Shown piece after piece: positions 38,501 to 47,118 of a DNA stretch of 64,000 nucleotides. Position numbers and translations under genes: made by a program. The stretch covers positions 19,607,165 through 19,671,164 of the forward strand of contig OU015538.1 of assembly GCA_907165065.1 (NCBI GenBank), in the 5' to 3' direction. The notes under the pieces are model-generated. The model did no database searches. It saw only the letters and a program-made list of their open reading frames with translations, and had not been told where the DNA came from. Numbering within the stretch: the first letter of the stretch is position 1; every line of letters begins with the position of its first letter. This DNA is from Caprimulgus europaeus (lineage: Eukaryota; Chordata; Aves; Caprimulgiformes; Caprimulgidae).

Positions 38501-39390
38501 GGGAATTGTCTGATGGGAGATCTAGGACAAAAAAGCCAGGCTGCTTCAGTTTCAGTGCACTGCATTTAAAACATAGCACCTCTTCTTAATGCTTGGTTGG
38601 ATCGTGCCTTGAGTGAGTGACATTTGGGCTTTGTTTAGGAAGAGATTTTGTTGCTTTTCTTTTTTTGCCTTTCACCTTTGCCATCTGCAGTTTTTCAGGT
38701 GTAAAAATAGAAACTGTAACTTGCAACAAAGAAACTTAGAACACTTTTACATCCAAAATAAATTTAGCTTATCATTGTCTTCCATACTTTTTTCATAAAA
38801 CCACATGATTTGAATATAAAGAGAAGTAAACTTGAAATCTTTGAGATAAATTGATAAATCACTTGAACAGTAATAATCTTGTGTGTAGAATCTGGCTCTG
38901 TCACCTGCATGCTCACAGTATAGCATGGTTATTTATGTTTTAAAGCTTTTGCATGTTAAAATTTAAGGATAAAATAAATATAAATAATTTAGTATTGTCC
39001 AGTTTTCGGGGGAAAAAAGTTGTTTTGAGCTGTTTCCACAATAACTTAAGTAACTTCTGGGATTGTTGTTAGAGGGCACATCATCTTACAACAATGTTTT
39101 TTCTTTCAATATCTAGCAATAATTACCTTTTTTTTTTTTTACCCATCCAATATCAACACAGCCCAAAAAGCTCAACAAATTTTTTTCCCTGCATGTTTAA
39201 CTGACATTTAATGCTGACATAAAACCCATAGCTAACATTGTGCTGTATTATTTTTTACTTACAGGCACTGCTCTCAGACTTACCTCCTGAACTAGAAGAA
39301 ATGGATTTCAATCATGCATCCCCGGAGCCCGATGATACCTCATTCAGCTTGTCGTCTTTATCAGAGAAAAATGCCTCAGACAGTTTGTGA
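2376..39390 (+). CDS. HDX: HDX, highly divergent homeobox protein: whole spliced coding span (nine coding exons)
   Basis: Joining the nine exons listed separately gives 2,094 nt, or 697 residues plus TGA, without a frameshift or internal stop. The order is homeodomain 1 (about residues 4-63), a long Ser-rich linker (about 64-435), homeodomain 2 (about 446-505), an acidic region (about 535-605), a short helical/coiled-coil-like segment (616-656) and an acidic C-terminus ending in D-S-L. The paired divergent homeodomains, with W-V-G-N-K-R-R-K and W-I-G-N-R-R-R-K in their recognition helices, identify HDX. The family is predicted to be nuclear and DNA-binding; its targets are poorly known, so no pathway is assigned. 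Start to stop spans 37 kb, which I believe is several times shorter than the human gene, as is common in birds. The 5' UTR exon(s) and promoter lie outside the window. Confidence 0.96.
2523..7115 (+). other. HDX: HDX intron 2
   Basis: A 4.6-kb phase-0 intron that splits homeodomain 1 between Arg49 and Thr50. It starts GTAAGT and ends with a T/G-rich tract and TTTGCAG. It is AT-rich with short pyrimidine runs. I see no repeat family, RNA gene or coding exon in it; the open frames present lack domains and overlap each other. Confidence 0.85.
7116..8240 (+). CDS. HDX: HDX coding exon 2: recognition helix of homeodomain 1 and Ser-rich linker
   Basis: This is the largest exon, 1,125 nt, encoding residues 50-424. 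It opens with T-W-V-G-N-K-R-R-K-M, the recognition helix of homeodomain 1 (Trp48, Gly50, Asn51 and Arg53 in homeodomain numbering), then runs into a low-complexity Ser/Thr/Gln-rich linker with no known fold. Near its end an acidic patch (D-V-D-D-E-Y-A-R-E-E-E) stands out. The acceptor TTTGCAG ends at 7115 and the donor GTAATC starts at 8241, both phase 0. The open frame extends 75 nt upstream into the intron to an ATG at 7041, but that part is the pyrimidine tract and should not be counted. The part around 7640-7870 is richer in CpG than the rest. The linker is probably disordered (inference). Confidence 0.97.
8241..13748 (+). other. HDX: HDX intron 3
   Basis: A 5.5-kb phase-0 intron with donor GTAATC and acceptor CTCTACAG. 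It holds an antisense CR1 fragment at 8421-8612, only 180 bp from the upstream exon. The remainder is AT-rich unique-looking sequence in which I see no other gene, RNA or repeat family. Confidence 0.85.
8421..8612 (-). mobile_element. CR1 LINE 3' fragment, antisense to HDX
   Basis: The + strand reads as the reverse complement of an avian CR1 3' end: GGAATCACACAATCCCAGAG, then the diagnostic block around CATCCAGTCCAACCCCCCTG, then CTCTCTGGGCAGCCTGTCCC. Similarity to CR1 fades after CACCCTCACAG at about 8612, where the copy is 5'-truncated or diverged. It is about 180 bp downstream of the donor of HDX coding exon 2. A very similar copy in the opposite orientation lies at 46948-47118. Confidence 0.88.
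13749..13802 (+). CDS. HDX: HDX coding exon 3: 18-residue micro-exon
   Basis: A 54-nt exon encoding residues 425-442, I-S-G-N-L-T-V-P-W-I-T-G-C-S-R-K-R-A. The acceptor CTCTACAG ends at 13748 and the donor GTAAGT starts at 13803. Phase is 0 at both ends, so skipping would keep the frame. It lies just before homeodomain 2 and ends with a basic S-R-K-R cluster that could add to nuclear import or to the homeodomain N-terminal arm (inference). It is too short to find as an open frame alone; I located it by the expected protein sequence and by splice sites. Confidence 0.95.
17919..18075 (-). mobile_element. CR1 LINE 3' fragment, antisense to HDX
   Basis: The sequence carries CR1 landmarks in reverse complement: AGAGAATCCCAGACTGGTCT, CTCATCCAGTTCCAACCCCC, then GCAGGGACACCTTCCACTAG and CATCCAACCTGGCCTTGAAC. 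It ends abruptly after CTTCCAGGGAGGAA, so only the last ~155 bp of the element are present. Its 3' end extends past the usual octamer repeat into CTAGTCAAATATC, which is also present, in reverse complement, at the end of the copy at 50241-50573. Confidence 0.88.
19430..19760 (+). mobile_element. Ancient, degraded CR1-like LINE fragment, sense orientation
   Basis: Landmarks of an old amniote CR1 can still be read: TTCACACCTTGAATGCTGTA (from the 'caccTGGAgTACTGTgt' region), AATATAGCAGAGAAGCAGTA, then GATCAAAGGCATGGGACAGC and a remnant of the 'ttcagcctgagaag' block. Divergence is much greater than in the other copies, so insertion was much earlier. Boundaries are approximate, and the frame is broken throughout. 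Confidence 0.6.
20100..20560. other. Unique intronic stretch, possible conserved non-coding element
   Basis: No repeat signature or coding exon. The stretch is rich in short AT-core motifs such as GCAATGCAATTATTCATACC and ATATTGCATGCAC next to a GC-richer part, the texture often seen in conserved enhancers. This is impression only; an alignment of bird genomes would decide it. Confidence 0.2.
24868..25014 (+). CDS. HDX: HDX coding exon 4: helices 1-2 of homeodomain 2
   Basis: Encodes residues 443-491, starting L-Q-D-R-T-Q-F-S-D-R-D and ending D-C-E-I-V-R. It carries the N-terminal arm and helices 1 and 2 of the second homeodomain. The acceptor ATCTTACAG ends at 24867 and the donor GTAAGA starts at 25015. 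Its length, 147 nt, and its phases, 0 and 0, are identical to those of coding exon 1. The two 49-residue peptides align with no gap and share about 15 residues, including the run N-G-M-T. Skipping would preserve the frame but destroy homeodomain 2. Confidence 0.97.
25015..29118 (+). other. HDX: HDX intron 5
   Basis: A 4.1-kb phase-0 intron that splits homeodomain 2 between Arg491 and Thr492, the position equivalent to intron 2 in homeodomain 1. It starts GTAAGA and ends CTTACAAG. The last third holds an antisense CR1 copy (28641-29038). AT-rich simple sequence lies at about 27010-27180. Nothing else recognisable. Confidence 0.85.
28641..29038 (-). mobile_element. CR1 LINE fragment with internal loss, antisense, next to HDX coding exon 5
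   Basis: The left part resembles the CR1 3' region in reverse complement (AATAATTTAGGTGGGGAGAG, CCTTACAAGGTCACCTGGTC). The middle part matches the block around TTGCTGCAACTTGTGACTGT and TTTTGCTGTGCACCTTCTGT. The right part matches the more 5' pol segment: GAGCTTGGACACAGTATTCC, GGGGAATAATCACCTCCCTC, TTGCTGGCTACGCTCTTGTT. Intervening CR1 sequence seems to be missing between the last two blocks. The copy is old and has no open frame. It ends about 80 bp before the exon at 29119, so the branch point and pyrimidine tract of that exon lie close to the insertion edge. Confidence 0.75.
29119..29326 (+). CDS. HDX: HDX coding exon 5: recognition helix of homeodomain 2 and acidic region
   Basis: Encodes residues 492-560 plus the first base of codon 561 (208 nt, enters in phase 0, leaves in phase 1). 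It opens T-W-I-G-N-R-R-R-K-Y-R-L-M-G, the recognition helix of homeodomain 2, followed by the P-P-P-R-G-G turn and an acidic stretch (D-D-N-D-R-N-D-E-V-S). The acceptor CTTACAAG is weak, with only a short pyrimidine tract; the donor is CAAG/GTATTT, also weaker than those of the other exons. Reading through the donor gives only G-I and a stop. Confidence 0.96.
29327..32561 (+). other. HDX: HDX intron 6
   Basis: A 3.2-kb phase-1 intron, donor GTATTT and acceptor TTTCTGCAG. It is AT-rich and unique-looking. The part at about 30190-30370 lacks repeat features and contains several TAAT cores, so it may be non-coding conserved DNA, but I cannot support more. I see no gene or repeat family. Confidence 0.8.
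32562..32641 (+). CDS. HDX: HDX coding exon 6: acidic linker
   Basis: An 80-nt exon completing codon 561 (Glu, G from the preceding exon plus AA) and encoding residues 562-587, starting E-T-S-E-A-L-Q-N and ending S-T-D-N-V. The acceptor TTTCTGCAG ends at 32561. I place the donor at GTAGGT (32642), because this joins D-N-V directly to K-I-E in the next exon as expected in HDX; the alternative GTAAAC four bases downstream would shift the frame. The segment is acidic and polar and probably unstructured. It is the least conserved part outside the Ser-rich linker, judging by my recollection of other HDX proteins. Confidence 0.92.
32642..35476 (+). other. HDX: HDX intron 7
   Basis: A 2.8-kb phase-0 intron, donor GTAGGT and acceptor CTGTTTCAG. 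No repeat family, RNA gene or exon recognised. A purine-rich patch lies at about 33140-33260. Confidence 0.85.
35477..35560 (+). CDS. HDX: HDX coding exon 7: acidic region with V-K-I-E motif
   Basis: An 84-nt exon encoding residues 588-615, beginning K-I-E-I-I-D-D-E-E-S-D and ending L-L-D-Y-K. The acceptor CTGTTTCAG ends at 35476 and the donor GTGAGT starts at 35561, phase 0 at both ends. With the last Val of the preceding exon it makes V-K-I-E, a canonical sumoylation consensus, directly followed by I-I-D-D-E-E-S-D, an acidic extension with a casein-kinase-2-like serine. The I-E-I-I plus acidic run also fits a SUMO-interaction motif. The biochemical meaning is inference. Confidence 0.95.
35561..38137 (+). 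other. HDX: HDX intron 8
   Basis: A 2.6-kb phase-0 intron, donor GTGAGT, acceptor TTCCCCCACAG with a good pyrimidine tract. No repeat family or other gene recognised; the overlapping short frames at 35580-36140 show no domain. Confidence 0.85.
38138..38260 (+). CDS. HDX: HDX coding exon 8: helical segment
   Basis: A 123-nt exon encoding residues 616-656, from N-E-E-V-R-F-I-E-N-E-L to D-K-E-Q-Q-Q. Spaced hydrophobic residues (V, F, I, L, Y, F, L, F) among charged ones predict an amphipathic helix or short coiled coil, a possible dimerisation or partner-binding segment (inference). The acceptor CCCCCACAG ends at 38137 and the donor GTAAGT starts at 38261, phase 0 at both ends. Confidence 0.96.
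38261..39264 (+). other. HDX: HDX intron 9
   Basis: The shortest intron, 1.0 kb, phase 0, donor GTAAGT, acceptor ACTTACAG. AT-rich, with a T run at about 39129-39140. Nothing else seen. Confidence 0.88.
39265..39390 (+). CDS. HDX: HDX coding exon 9: acidic C-terminus and stop
   Basis: The terminal coding part encodes residues 657-697 and the stop TGA at 39388-39390. It starts A-L-L-S-D-L-P-P-E-L-E-E-M-D-F-N and ends in a Ser/Asp-rich tail, S-E-K-N-A-S-D-S-L. The acidic-hydrophobic mix is like that of activation domains, but this is only a resemblance. The exon continues without interruption into the 3' UTR. Confidence 0.96.
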   Translation, partial: ALLSDLPPELEEMDFNHASPEPDDTSFSLSSLSEKNASDSL

Positions 39391-40006
39391 TTTTTCTTTT
39401 TCTTTTCTTTTTAATTGACAAAAAAGAAACCCCACATCATGTGTAGGTTTCAAGAGAACAGCATTTTGCTATCCAGTGTTCTTCAGTCCAAAAAAGAAAG
39501 CCCAAGGTGAAGGAGACCTTCCTGAAGGACGGCTGTGGTGTGTCACGGCTACGGTTTGCAGTGTCAAGAATTTCAAGTGTTGTTTTTGGTCAGTGAAAGA
39601 ACTGTTTGAGGAAAGGTTTCACTTGTAGCAGTTTGGCCTTGATTAGGGTAATTTCTGACTTTCCAGAATAACTCTTGCTCTGTAGCAAAGTCTTTTTGAG
39701 CAGGGATCCAAGAATGGAAAACGAATGTCCTGTTATACAGACAACTAAATCTTCAGAGTTTCTTGCTCAGCCAGCCCTGTCTATTGTTTTTTTTCCCCAT
39801 TTTGACTCAGGTAGGTGGACTAAAAAATGAGGATCCAAATAGAATAACGGGCTTTTTACGAGTTGTGCTTGAACCCTTTTGAAAATCTGAAATTAAACTA
39901 TAAAGTGTTTTTCATTATGTGACTTCAGATTGTTGAATCTTCCCTTTTCTGACCAAAATAGCTGGAAAAACTTGGAAAGGGTAAATGATAAATTTGAATT
40001 ATCATC

Positions 40007-40012
40007 AATAAA
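40007..40012 (+). terminator. HDX: AATAAA, proximal candidate HDX polyadenylation signal
   Basis: A canonical hexamer 617 nt after the stop codon, in TCATCAATAAATTATTAATG. Use would give a short 3' UTR of about 0.65 kb. The downstream part (CAGTCATCAGTGTTGCAACA) is only weakly GU-rich, so strength is uncertain. Confidence 0.4.
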
Positions 40013-43000
40013 TTATTAATGTAAAGAAGCAGTCATCAGTGTTGCAACAAATCAGATGGCTTTGGGAAACCTGATAGCTGCAGAACACGCGTTGATGGTA
40101 TTGGCACAGTAGCAATGGAATGAGATGTTTACCCTGCTATTTAGGGTTTTATGAATGTAGTCACAGCTTTTATTTGTCAACATCTGAATGCTAAAGTTCT
40201 GTTCATCCTTTTAAGTGTTGGTTATAAATTTTTCCATAAACTTTGCTCCATTTTATCAAGACACTGCCATAAATCCACAGCTGTCATTGCATCCTGAAAG
40301 GTGTTTGAGTGTTTGGAACTGAGTTTTGAGAACGTGACCTGTCTGATGAGTTTTTTGGCAACTGCCAGGTGCTGTTTCTAAACTGTGAGCTTGATTGCAG
40401 GCAGGGGCTGAAATGAATTTCTTCTTTCCCAGCTGTCGTTATGTTGAATCCCTTTACTCATCTGATTAAATGGATGTGCAGACACATCCAGATATATTTA
40501 GTAGGGCATGTAGGTGCATGCCCATATTATTGATGCTCTAAAACTTCTAATCTAAATATTCCTCAGCAAGCATTTTTGAAACAGAAACCTTCACAGTCTG
40601 GTAAAAAGCCTGATCTTCCTGTTTTATGCCAAATAATAATTTACTCTGGTGAATCCTTATTCATGCAGTACAGTAAGTCATCCCCTTAATTTCAGTGGGA
40701 GGTCCCAGGTGGAGCTCAGAAAATCCAGTGTTGGGGAAATAACACCTTTTTTAAAAGTTTAATACTAATATTAACTAATATTAATTAATAATTTAATATT
40801 AATATTAACTCATGATTTTAGGTTTTTCTCAGTCTGGTCTGTTCCTCCCTAATCACTTCTACAGCTGTTTTTTAGTATCAGTAGTGAGCTTTTTTCTGTC
40901 AGGTTTTTTTCTGTCTCTGTGTTGTCCTTGGACATGGGGAACTTTTAACAACATTGTTAAATGCCAGCTGAGCTGCATAAAGGCCAGGAGCAGTTTTAAA
41001 ATCTGTTTAAAAAACAACAAAGCAGTTTCACAATTTCTGGCTACTGTACAGTTCAGTTAGTTTCCAAAAGACCTCTTACCATCTATTCTGCAGAGTGTTT
41101 TCCATGCCTGTTGAAAGGACCACCAATCTAAAATTAATGAAGGTTTGTGAGCAAAGATCACGGTACTGTCCTTCAAATGTAAGATTGGGCTCAACTGTGA
41201 TTCTGCTCACCCTGAAAAAGTGATTTATGAAGGGTTTTCTATACTGGGTTAACAATGCTTTCTCTTACTGTTCTCCTGAGATAGGAAATTTGTGGCATTG
41301 ACAATGAAACCTCTTGTTTTCTCTGAGCTTTGCTGAAATTTAAAAAAAAAAAAATAGTCCTGTGATTTGCCACTATTTGGACCCTATTTTCCTGCTGCTT
41401 CCACTTAAATTCCCAGTACAAAAGGCAGGATACTCTTGATGGGGATTCTTGATTTCATGGTCAGTGAAGTCATCCACCTTTATACCAGAAAACCTTTCGT
41501 TGATGATTCATATTTTGCTATGTCTTGCTTCTATTTCATATGCTAAGCAAGTTGAAGGAATTAATTTTGAATGAAGTACTAGCAGATTGGAGCAATTATT
41601 TAAGTCCCTTTTCTGAAGGAAGCTGGGACCCTCTTTAGGACGTGCAGCTGAAACTCTGGCTGCCATCAACACCCACATCATCCCTCTGGGCTTCTTGTTC
41701 TTTGGTCCTTTTCTCCTGTAGGGTGACAAGACAAAGCAGAGTGAGGAGTTGTGTTTTCATACCTTGAAACACTTGACAATATTCCAGGGTAGTCAGGAAG
41801 AAAGAGTATGAATTCTATTCCTGGATATCAAAGTGCTCTATAGGATAAAACTGCACAGCTGTTCTGTGTTTCTTCTCAATATTGGTGTATATTTCCTGCC
41901 ATATATGAAACAAAAATCCTGATGATATATTACCATTATTGGTGTTTTAAGTTGTTGCAGCAGCAATAGTTCTGCAGTACAGTGGCTGAAGAGCAGCTTA
42001 TGAGATCCTGTAACATAACCCTTGAGAGTTCTGGAAATAGATGTCCCAGTCTGGCACTGCAGAGCAGCACCACACCCGTGCTTTGCAATGCAGGGGGTTG
42101 TGGTTGGTGTGTGCCCCTAACAGGCAGTGTAATGTGCTCACTGAGTTAGCAGATTGCATCCTGATCCACATAACTCCTTCACCTGGACCTTAGAACAGTG
42201 AGAAAATCAGGCAATATTCCTTCCCAACTTCATCTTAGAAGCTGTCTGACGAGCATCTTGCCAACAGGCATCGCGTTCTGGTACACAGGCACTGGATACT
42301 CATTTCCAGGTGGAATCCTGGAAGTTCTTCAGATGGAGGAAAGGAAACGATGGGGATGGCTCTCTGGGCCCGTGGCTTGTTAGGATTTGCTTTATGGTTA
42401 TTTCCTCTGTTTGTAGGCTGATAGCAGAAGCCCACAGTAAGTGCTAGTTCATCATTTGCATTGACTTTCCGTGACAGATAAAGCTGATGCTGGGGTGTGT
42501 TGTGACGACAGAACTCAGCCCCCTTGTCCTGCTGCTTTGGCTCTGTAATTCGAGGAAGAGCAGAAGTGCCAGGTGTTGCTGTTCTTACCATCTTTCTGTG
42601 AAGGCTCTCGTTTGCTTTGTCTGGGAAAGGTGACTTCCCCAGCACTGTTTATTCCTCATGCCTCTGCTGGAAGGGGAGTGATGGAGCGTGTCTCTTTGAA
42701 GGAACCAAAGCGGGGAACGGTCGCTCAGAACAGACACTGTAAACCAGAGACAGGACGCTGGCGCTCCGGAGGGAGCAGTGGAAGCCTTTGATGCTAGCAG
42801 GCTTGCTTCTACTTCAGAAAGCTGTTTCCTGGAGCTCTGCCTCTCTTCATGTCCCTGCAGGTGATGCTTCTGTCAAGTCTATAGCTCTAACAGGAGTGAG
42901 CAATGGTAAATATTCTAATAGGCGAGTTTTTGGCAGATTTAAAAGGACATGAACAGATGTACCATACAAGTGTCACTTCTCTTGAAGTGCTCAGTTCTTG

Positions 43001-43985
43001 AAGCAGCACTGCACTTTAATCTTTCCAAGTATTTATTTTTCGCTAAGGCAATAAAAAGTCTGAAAATGGCAAGGGGATCGTGGGCTTTGCTGTCCTCCCA
43101 GTGCAGGAATGTCCCGGTTATACCTTCATCGTTAACTTGGGAAGGAGCTTATCAAGTCCATTCACCCAATGGAGAAAGCTGTATCTGCTGTTGTGGCTCT
43201 GCAGTTGAGATGATAGGAGTGATCAACAGTATCATGAACATCCTTACTGTGGAGATGGAAATTACTGCTTCAAATCACTCAGCGACCCCATTTGGGGTCT
43301 CTATTGCACTACCAGGTTCCTAAGGTTACAAAGCAGCTAATGCTCAGCACTGACTTTCCCCAGGTACTCCAGTCGTAGCTGGCTCTTGGTCTCAGGACAC
43401 TGATAGGGTAAGGAAAGACATGAATATGCAGAAATGGAATAGCACAGAATATGTGACCCATGGAGAATTCATAACTTGTAATCTTACAACCAAAAGCTTG
43501 ATTTACTACCTCTGGTCCCACTGCCCAGACCCTTCTCACTGGCCAAATGTGAAATATTCATGGTTATAAGTGGAAAAAAAAGAGTAAGCGGTACGACAGG
43601 ATTGGGGTTTGGTTTGGTTTGGTTTTCTGTGGCAAAATAGGGTTTTATTCTGACTAAAGAGGATTTATTTGTCTCCAAAAGGCAGCAGCTGCCATTTTGG
43701 TCAGAAGACAACAGGCACAAATGGGGCAGAAACTTGGGCTTGTGGTGGTTGTTGTTTTTGAACAGATGAGCAATCCTCTTCGATGACAGAATGTCCCTGG
43801 AAGGAAGGTGGTTTCAGGTCAGTGCTTTGGTTCTGGGGAACATTTTTCTGTATTACAGAACTAAGTCAAGAATTTTTTTTCCAATTCTGTATTACATTTT
43901 ACACACACTACCTCTGAAACGTGACACACCTTTAAAACCACCCAGAAAATGTGAACTGAAAACTTTTTTTTAACATTTTATAGGC

Positions 43986-43991
43986 AATAAA
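43986..43991 (+). terminator. HDX: AATAAA, middle candidate HDX polyadenylation signal
   Basis: A canonical hexamer about 4.6 kb after the stop codon. It is followed 20-40 nt later by a T/G-rich stretch (TTTTGTGCTTGTTTTTTAG), a good downstream element. Use would give a 3' UTR of about 4.6 kb. Confidence 0.4.
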
Positions 43992-46193
43992 TTATTTCCA
44001 GCATGCATCCTTCAGTTTTGTGCTTGTTTTTTAGTTGAGTGTTAAGACATTCACTTTTTTTTAATTATTATTTTAGTACTGTTTTTATGTATTTGTCTTA
44101 AACACAGTCTATGGACAAGGAAATAATGAAGGGGTGATATAAGGAGGAGAAGATCAGCGTGTGTTAATGGCAGTGAATATGTCTGTGGAAGCTGCAGGAT
44201 GATGTTGTAAATGGGCTGGCTGTGCTGCTTTTGGTACAGTTGCTGTAAGGAGTGGATATTGTCCTTTATGCTGGTAGTAAATCATTGTTGTAGCATCTCT
44301 CAGTACAACACATTAATTTATCAGAGAGAAGAGTCGAATAATGAGTCTCAGCAAAGGAACAAAAAGGAGCAGGGTTTTCCATTTGCTGCCACATAATGGT
44401 TCATAAATGTGTCCTCATGTTTTTATTTCAGCTCTTGATTTGGTTTTTTTTTTCCATAACTCTATAAAGACCTTGTAGAAACAATTTTGATTTGCTTGTA
44501 AGCAAGTGTTAAATTAAAATGAATCAGTAGTGAGGTAAGGTTTAAATGTAAATGTAGATTTTGTTTTGTAGCCAAGTTTCATCTTAAAAGAGTCCAAATA
44601 ATTTCCTCCATCACATCTCTCTCTAAAATACATGGGGGAAGGTTGACAGACAGATGAGCCTCTTCAGCCTGGGGACTGGGGAGGGGTGAGACACAAGGAG
44701 GTGTTTTGGTTGAGTGGCAAAAATAAAGATCCTGGGGTTTTAGTCAGGAAAATGACAATAAACTAAAAAATTTCTACACTTTGGAAGACAAGAGCTTCTG
44801 CTTTATCTCCAAATTTTGTGAAATACAGTTCAAAAAGACATTGGCAAATCCAGTGAATTGTGTTGGGGAAAAAGTGTATTCTCTGATGGAAATGATAGAA
44901 TTTCTATGGTTATTTCTAGAATTACTGAGTGTAGCTGAATACACACACACATATTTATTATGTGCACAGATACACTGAACTTGGTCATCATGTTAGCATC
45001 TACAAAGGTATTTTCACTTAAAATATTAATGTAATTCTTCTAAAATATGTTTTATTTGCCACCATTTTTGTGTCTGATAGATTACATAGTTTGGAACTTT
45101 AGTCCAATACATCCATACAAATATTGGTTACAGTTTAACTCCTTGCAAAACTGATAACTTTTAGGCTTGGAAATTGATTAAAAAGCCCATAATGATGGTA
45201 TTTCTAAGTGAACTTGGCAAATAAACAAACTGCTGTATTTCTGAAGAGGTGATGAATCTTCTGCCATGATTTCTGCTTTAGTTTCACTAGAGGTATCAGT
45301 TTGATTTAAAAAAAAATATATATATATTCTGGAAGTTTAAACATTATTGTATAACTTGGATGTTTTCCTTACCCTACAAAACATAACAATCTTAAAGCTT
45401 GTATCATTTCTTTCTGGGCCAATTCATTAAGCTTTGTAACCTGAGTGTATTACTGAGTTTCTCTGTGAAAAATCAGTATTTATATTGCATTTTTATTATT
45501 TGTATCAGTCTCTGTAGCAAAGAAACTACTAAAAACCTGAAACTGAAGTACCTCTGCTCTGGTCCAGGACGTGGGATCTTGGCTTGTTTGAAAGATGGAT
45601 GCCTAGTGAAATATTCCATATGTTTGTATTGATATTTTTTTTTCTGTATATAGAAGGGTATTTATAATCTTGTATTAACAGAGTCATCATGAGAAATGCT
45701 GATTTCCTCCTTTAGAAGCCTGCTCAACTATTTTTATATAAAATGTTGGTCTTCGCCTTAATTTTTTTTTTTTTGGTGAAAAGTTGTGCCATAGATATTT
45801 TAACTTATCCACAGATAGTTTACAGAATTTGCTTTGATTTGTCTTTAGTTAATTATTTTTCCCTTAAATTGTTCTCAATGGTTTTCTCCTCCAAACATGT
45901 CTCAAAGGTGTTTGCTTTCTTAATTAATTTTTTTTTTTAAAGTTTTGGAAGATACTTTAATATGCATGCTTTGGTAGATCAAGTTTTTCCTCTCTAGTTT
46001 ATTCTTTCTAGTTTAGAAAACCTTTTATTGAAAAAAAAAAATATTTAAAAAAAATGAAGTTACTGCTTGTACAAATGTATCCAGAGTGGCCCAAACGGTC
46101 AGAGTAAAGGGCTATTTAGCGCTGGTAAATTTGTCTACTAGACTCAAGGATATTTTTCTACGTCTGTCAAGTTTGGGGACTATGGAGAAATGA

Positions 46194-46199
46194 AATAAA
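46194..46199 (+). terminator. HDX: AATAAA, distal candidate HDX polyadenylation signal
   Basis: A canonical hexamer in GAAATGAAATAAAGGTGAAC, followed by a T/G-rich downstream stretch (TTGTTATTGTCTTGT). Base composition changes to GC-rich about 60 nt later. If used, the 3' UTR is about 6.8 kb. Confidence 0.4.
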
Positions 46200-46215
46200 G
46201 GTGAACTAACTCCTT

Positions 46216-46947
46216 TTCCTAGATGAAGTTCTTGGTTTCTCTATTTGTTATTGTCTTGTACAAATTCAGTCTATTCAGAGTGTCAGGAACTGAGTTAACG
46301 TCGGGGCTCAGCGCAGGCGCGTCCACCTTCCCCAGTTCCTCAGTGTCCCCGATATCACTGGGGAACAGGAATTTCTGAAATAAAGCCATTTTCCAGTTCT
46401 CTGGCTAGAATTTCGGAGGCTGAAATGTTTACAGCAGCAGTGTGCAAGTGGAGCACGGGGGGGGACTCAGCCAGTGGTGGCTTCCCCGTGCTGGACTCCA
46501 GAGTCATTGGCCATCCAGGGCCTAACAAAAAGAAAACACTTCATTTTGACCAAGATGCTACAGTTGGCAGCAGCTCACACAGCTTTGTGTGAAACAACAT
46601 CACCTCCACTGGAGTTTTGTAGCAGCCTCTGAGACCCTGTAGTTATTTCAGCCATTCCTCATAACGAGTTTGTGCTCGTTTGGACCAGAGCTGGGCCGTG
46701 CCGGGGAGGGACGCAGCGCCGAGGTGCCCGTCAGCGGGGGGAACAGATGCTGCAAGAGAGGGAGTTAGGAATGGCTTAAATTGATTTGGTACTACTTCAT
46801 GGAGAGGCTTTTCAGAAACACATACAGAACTTGGAACCCTCTGTCCCAGAAACGCTTCTGAAATGTTCTCCCTCTCCATAACAAGAATTTATGTCTAATG
46901 GAAGCAATTCACAAAAAAAAACACTTAACAGCTCAGATGAATTTGGG
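46216..46947. other. Intergenic DNA downstream of HDX, GC-richer
   Basis: No gene, RNA or repeat recognised. Composition is clearly more GC-rich than the preceding kilobases, with scattered CpG near 46300-46340 and 46690-46740. Confidence 0.6.
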
Positions 46948-47118
46948 TCCCAGAGCCCTGGGACAGAGAGGGTGTGGAGTCTCCATCTCTGGAGATGTTC
47001 AAACCCACCTGGACACTTTCCTGTGCAGCCTGGTGTAGGGAGCCTGCTTTGGCAGGGGGGTTGGACTGGATGATCTCCTGAGGTCCCTTCCCACCCCACC
47101 ACTCTGTGATTGTGTGAA
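46948..47118 (+). mobile_element. CR1 LINE 3' fragment
   Basis: Sense-orientation CR1 end: CCAGAGCCCTGGGACAGAGA, GATGTTCAAACCCACCTGGA, CAGGGGGGTTGGACTGGATG, CCACCACTCTGTGATTGTGT. Compared with the copy at 8421-8612 it lacks about 13 bp after GGGACAG but is otherwise very similar, so both belong to the same young subfamily. It is 5'-truncated at about 46948. Confidence 0.9.

Larger units (their letters stand above)
39391..46215 (+). other. HDX: Probable long HDX 3' UTR (outer limit) and downstream AT-rich DNA
   Basis: After the stop codon the sequence stays AT-rich, without exons or CR1 copies, for almost 7 kb. Several AATAAA signals occur (40007, 43986, 44722, 44757, 46194), so the true end of the transcript cannot be fixed. 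A clear change to GC-richer DNA at about 46.26 kb, just after the last of these signals, would fit a transcript end there. An AT-only tract with repeated TTAATATTAA-like motifs lies at 40757-40810. The open frames in this region (for example 42235-42645 on the minus strand and 42949-43323 on the plus strand) show no recognisable domain. Confidence 0.55.

Noticed and set aside
42235-42645. 136-codon minus-strand frame downstream of HDX, considered as a processed pseudogene
   Set aside because: No domain or family recognised, no poly(A) tract or target-site duplication seen, and it overlaps the probable HDX 3' UTR.
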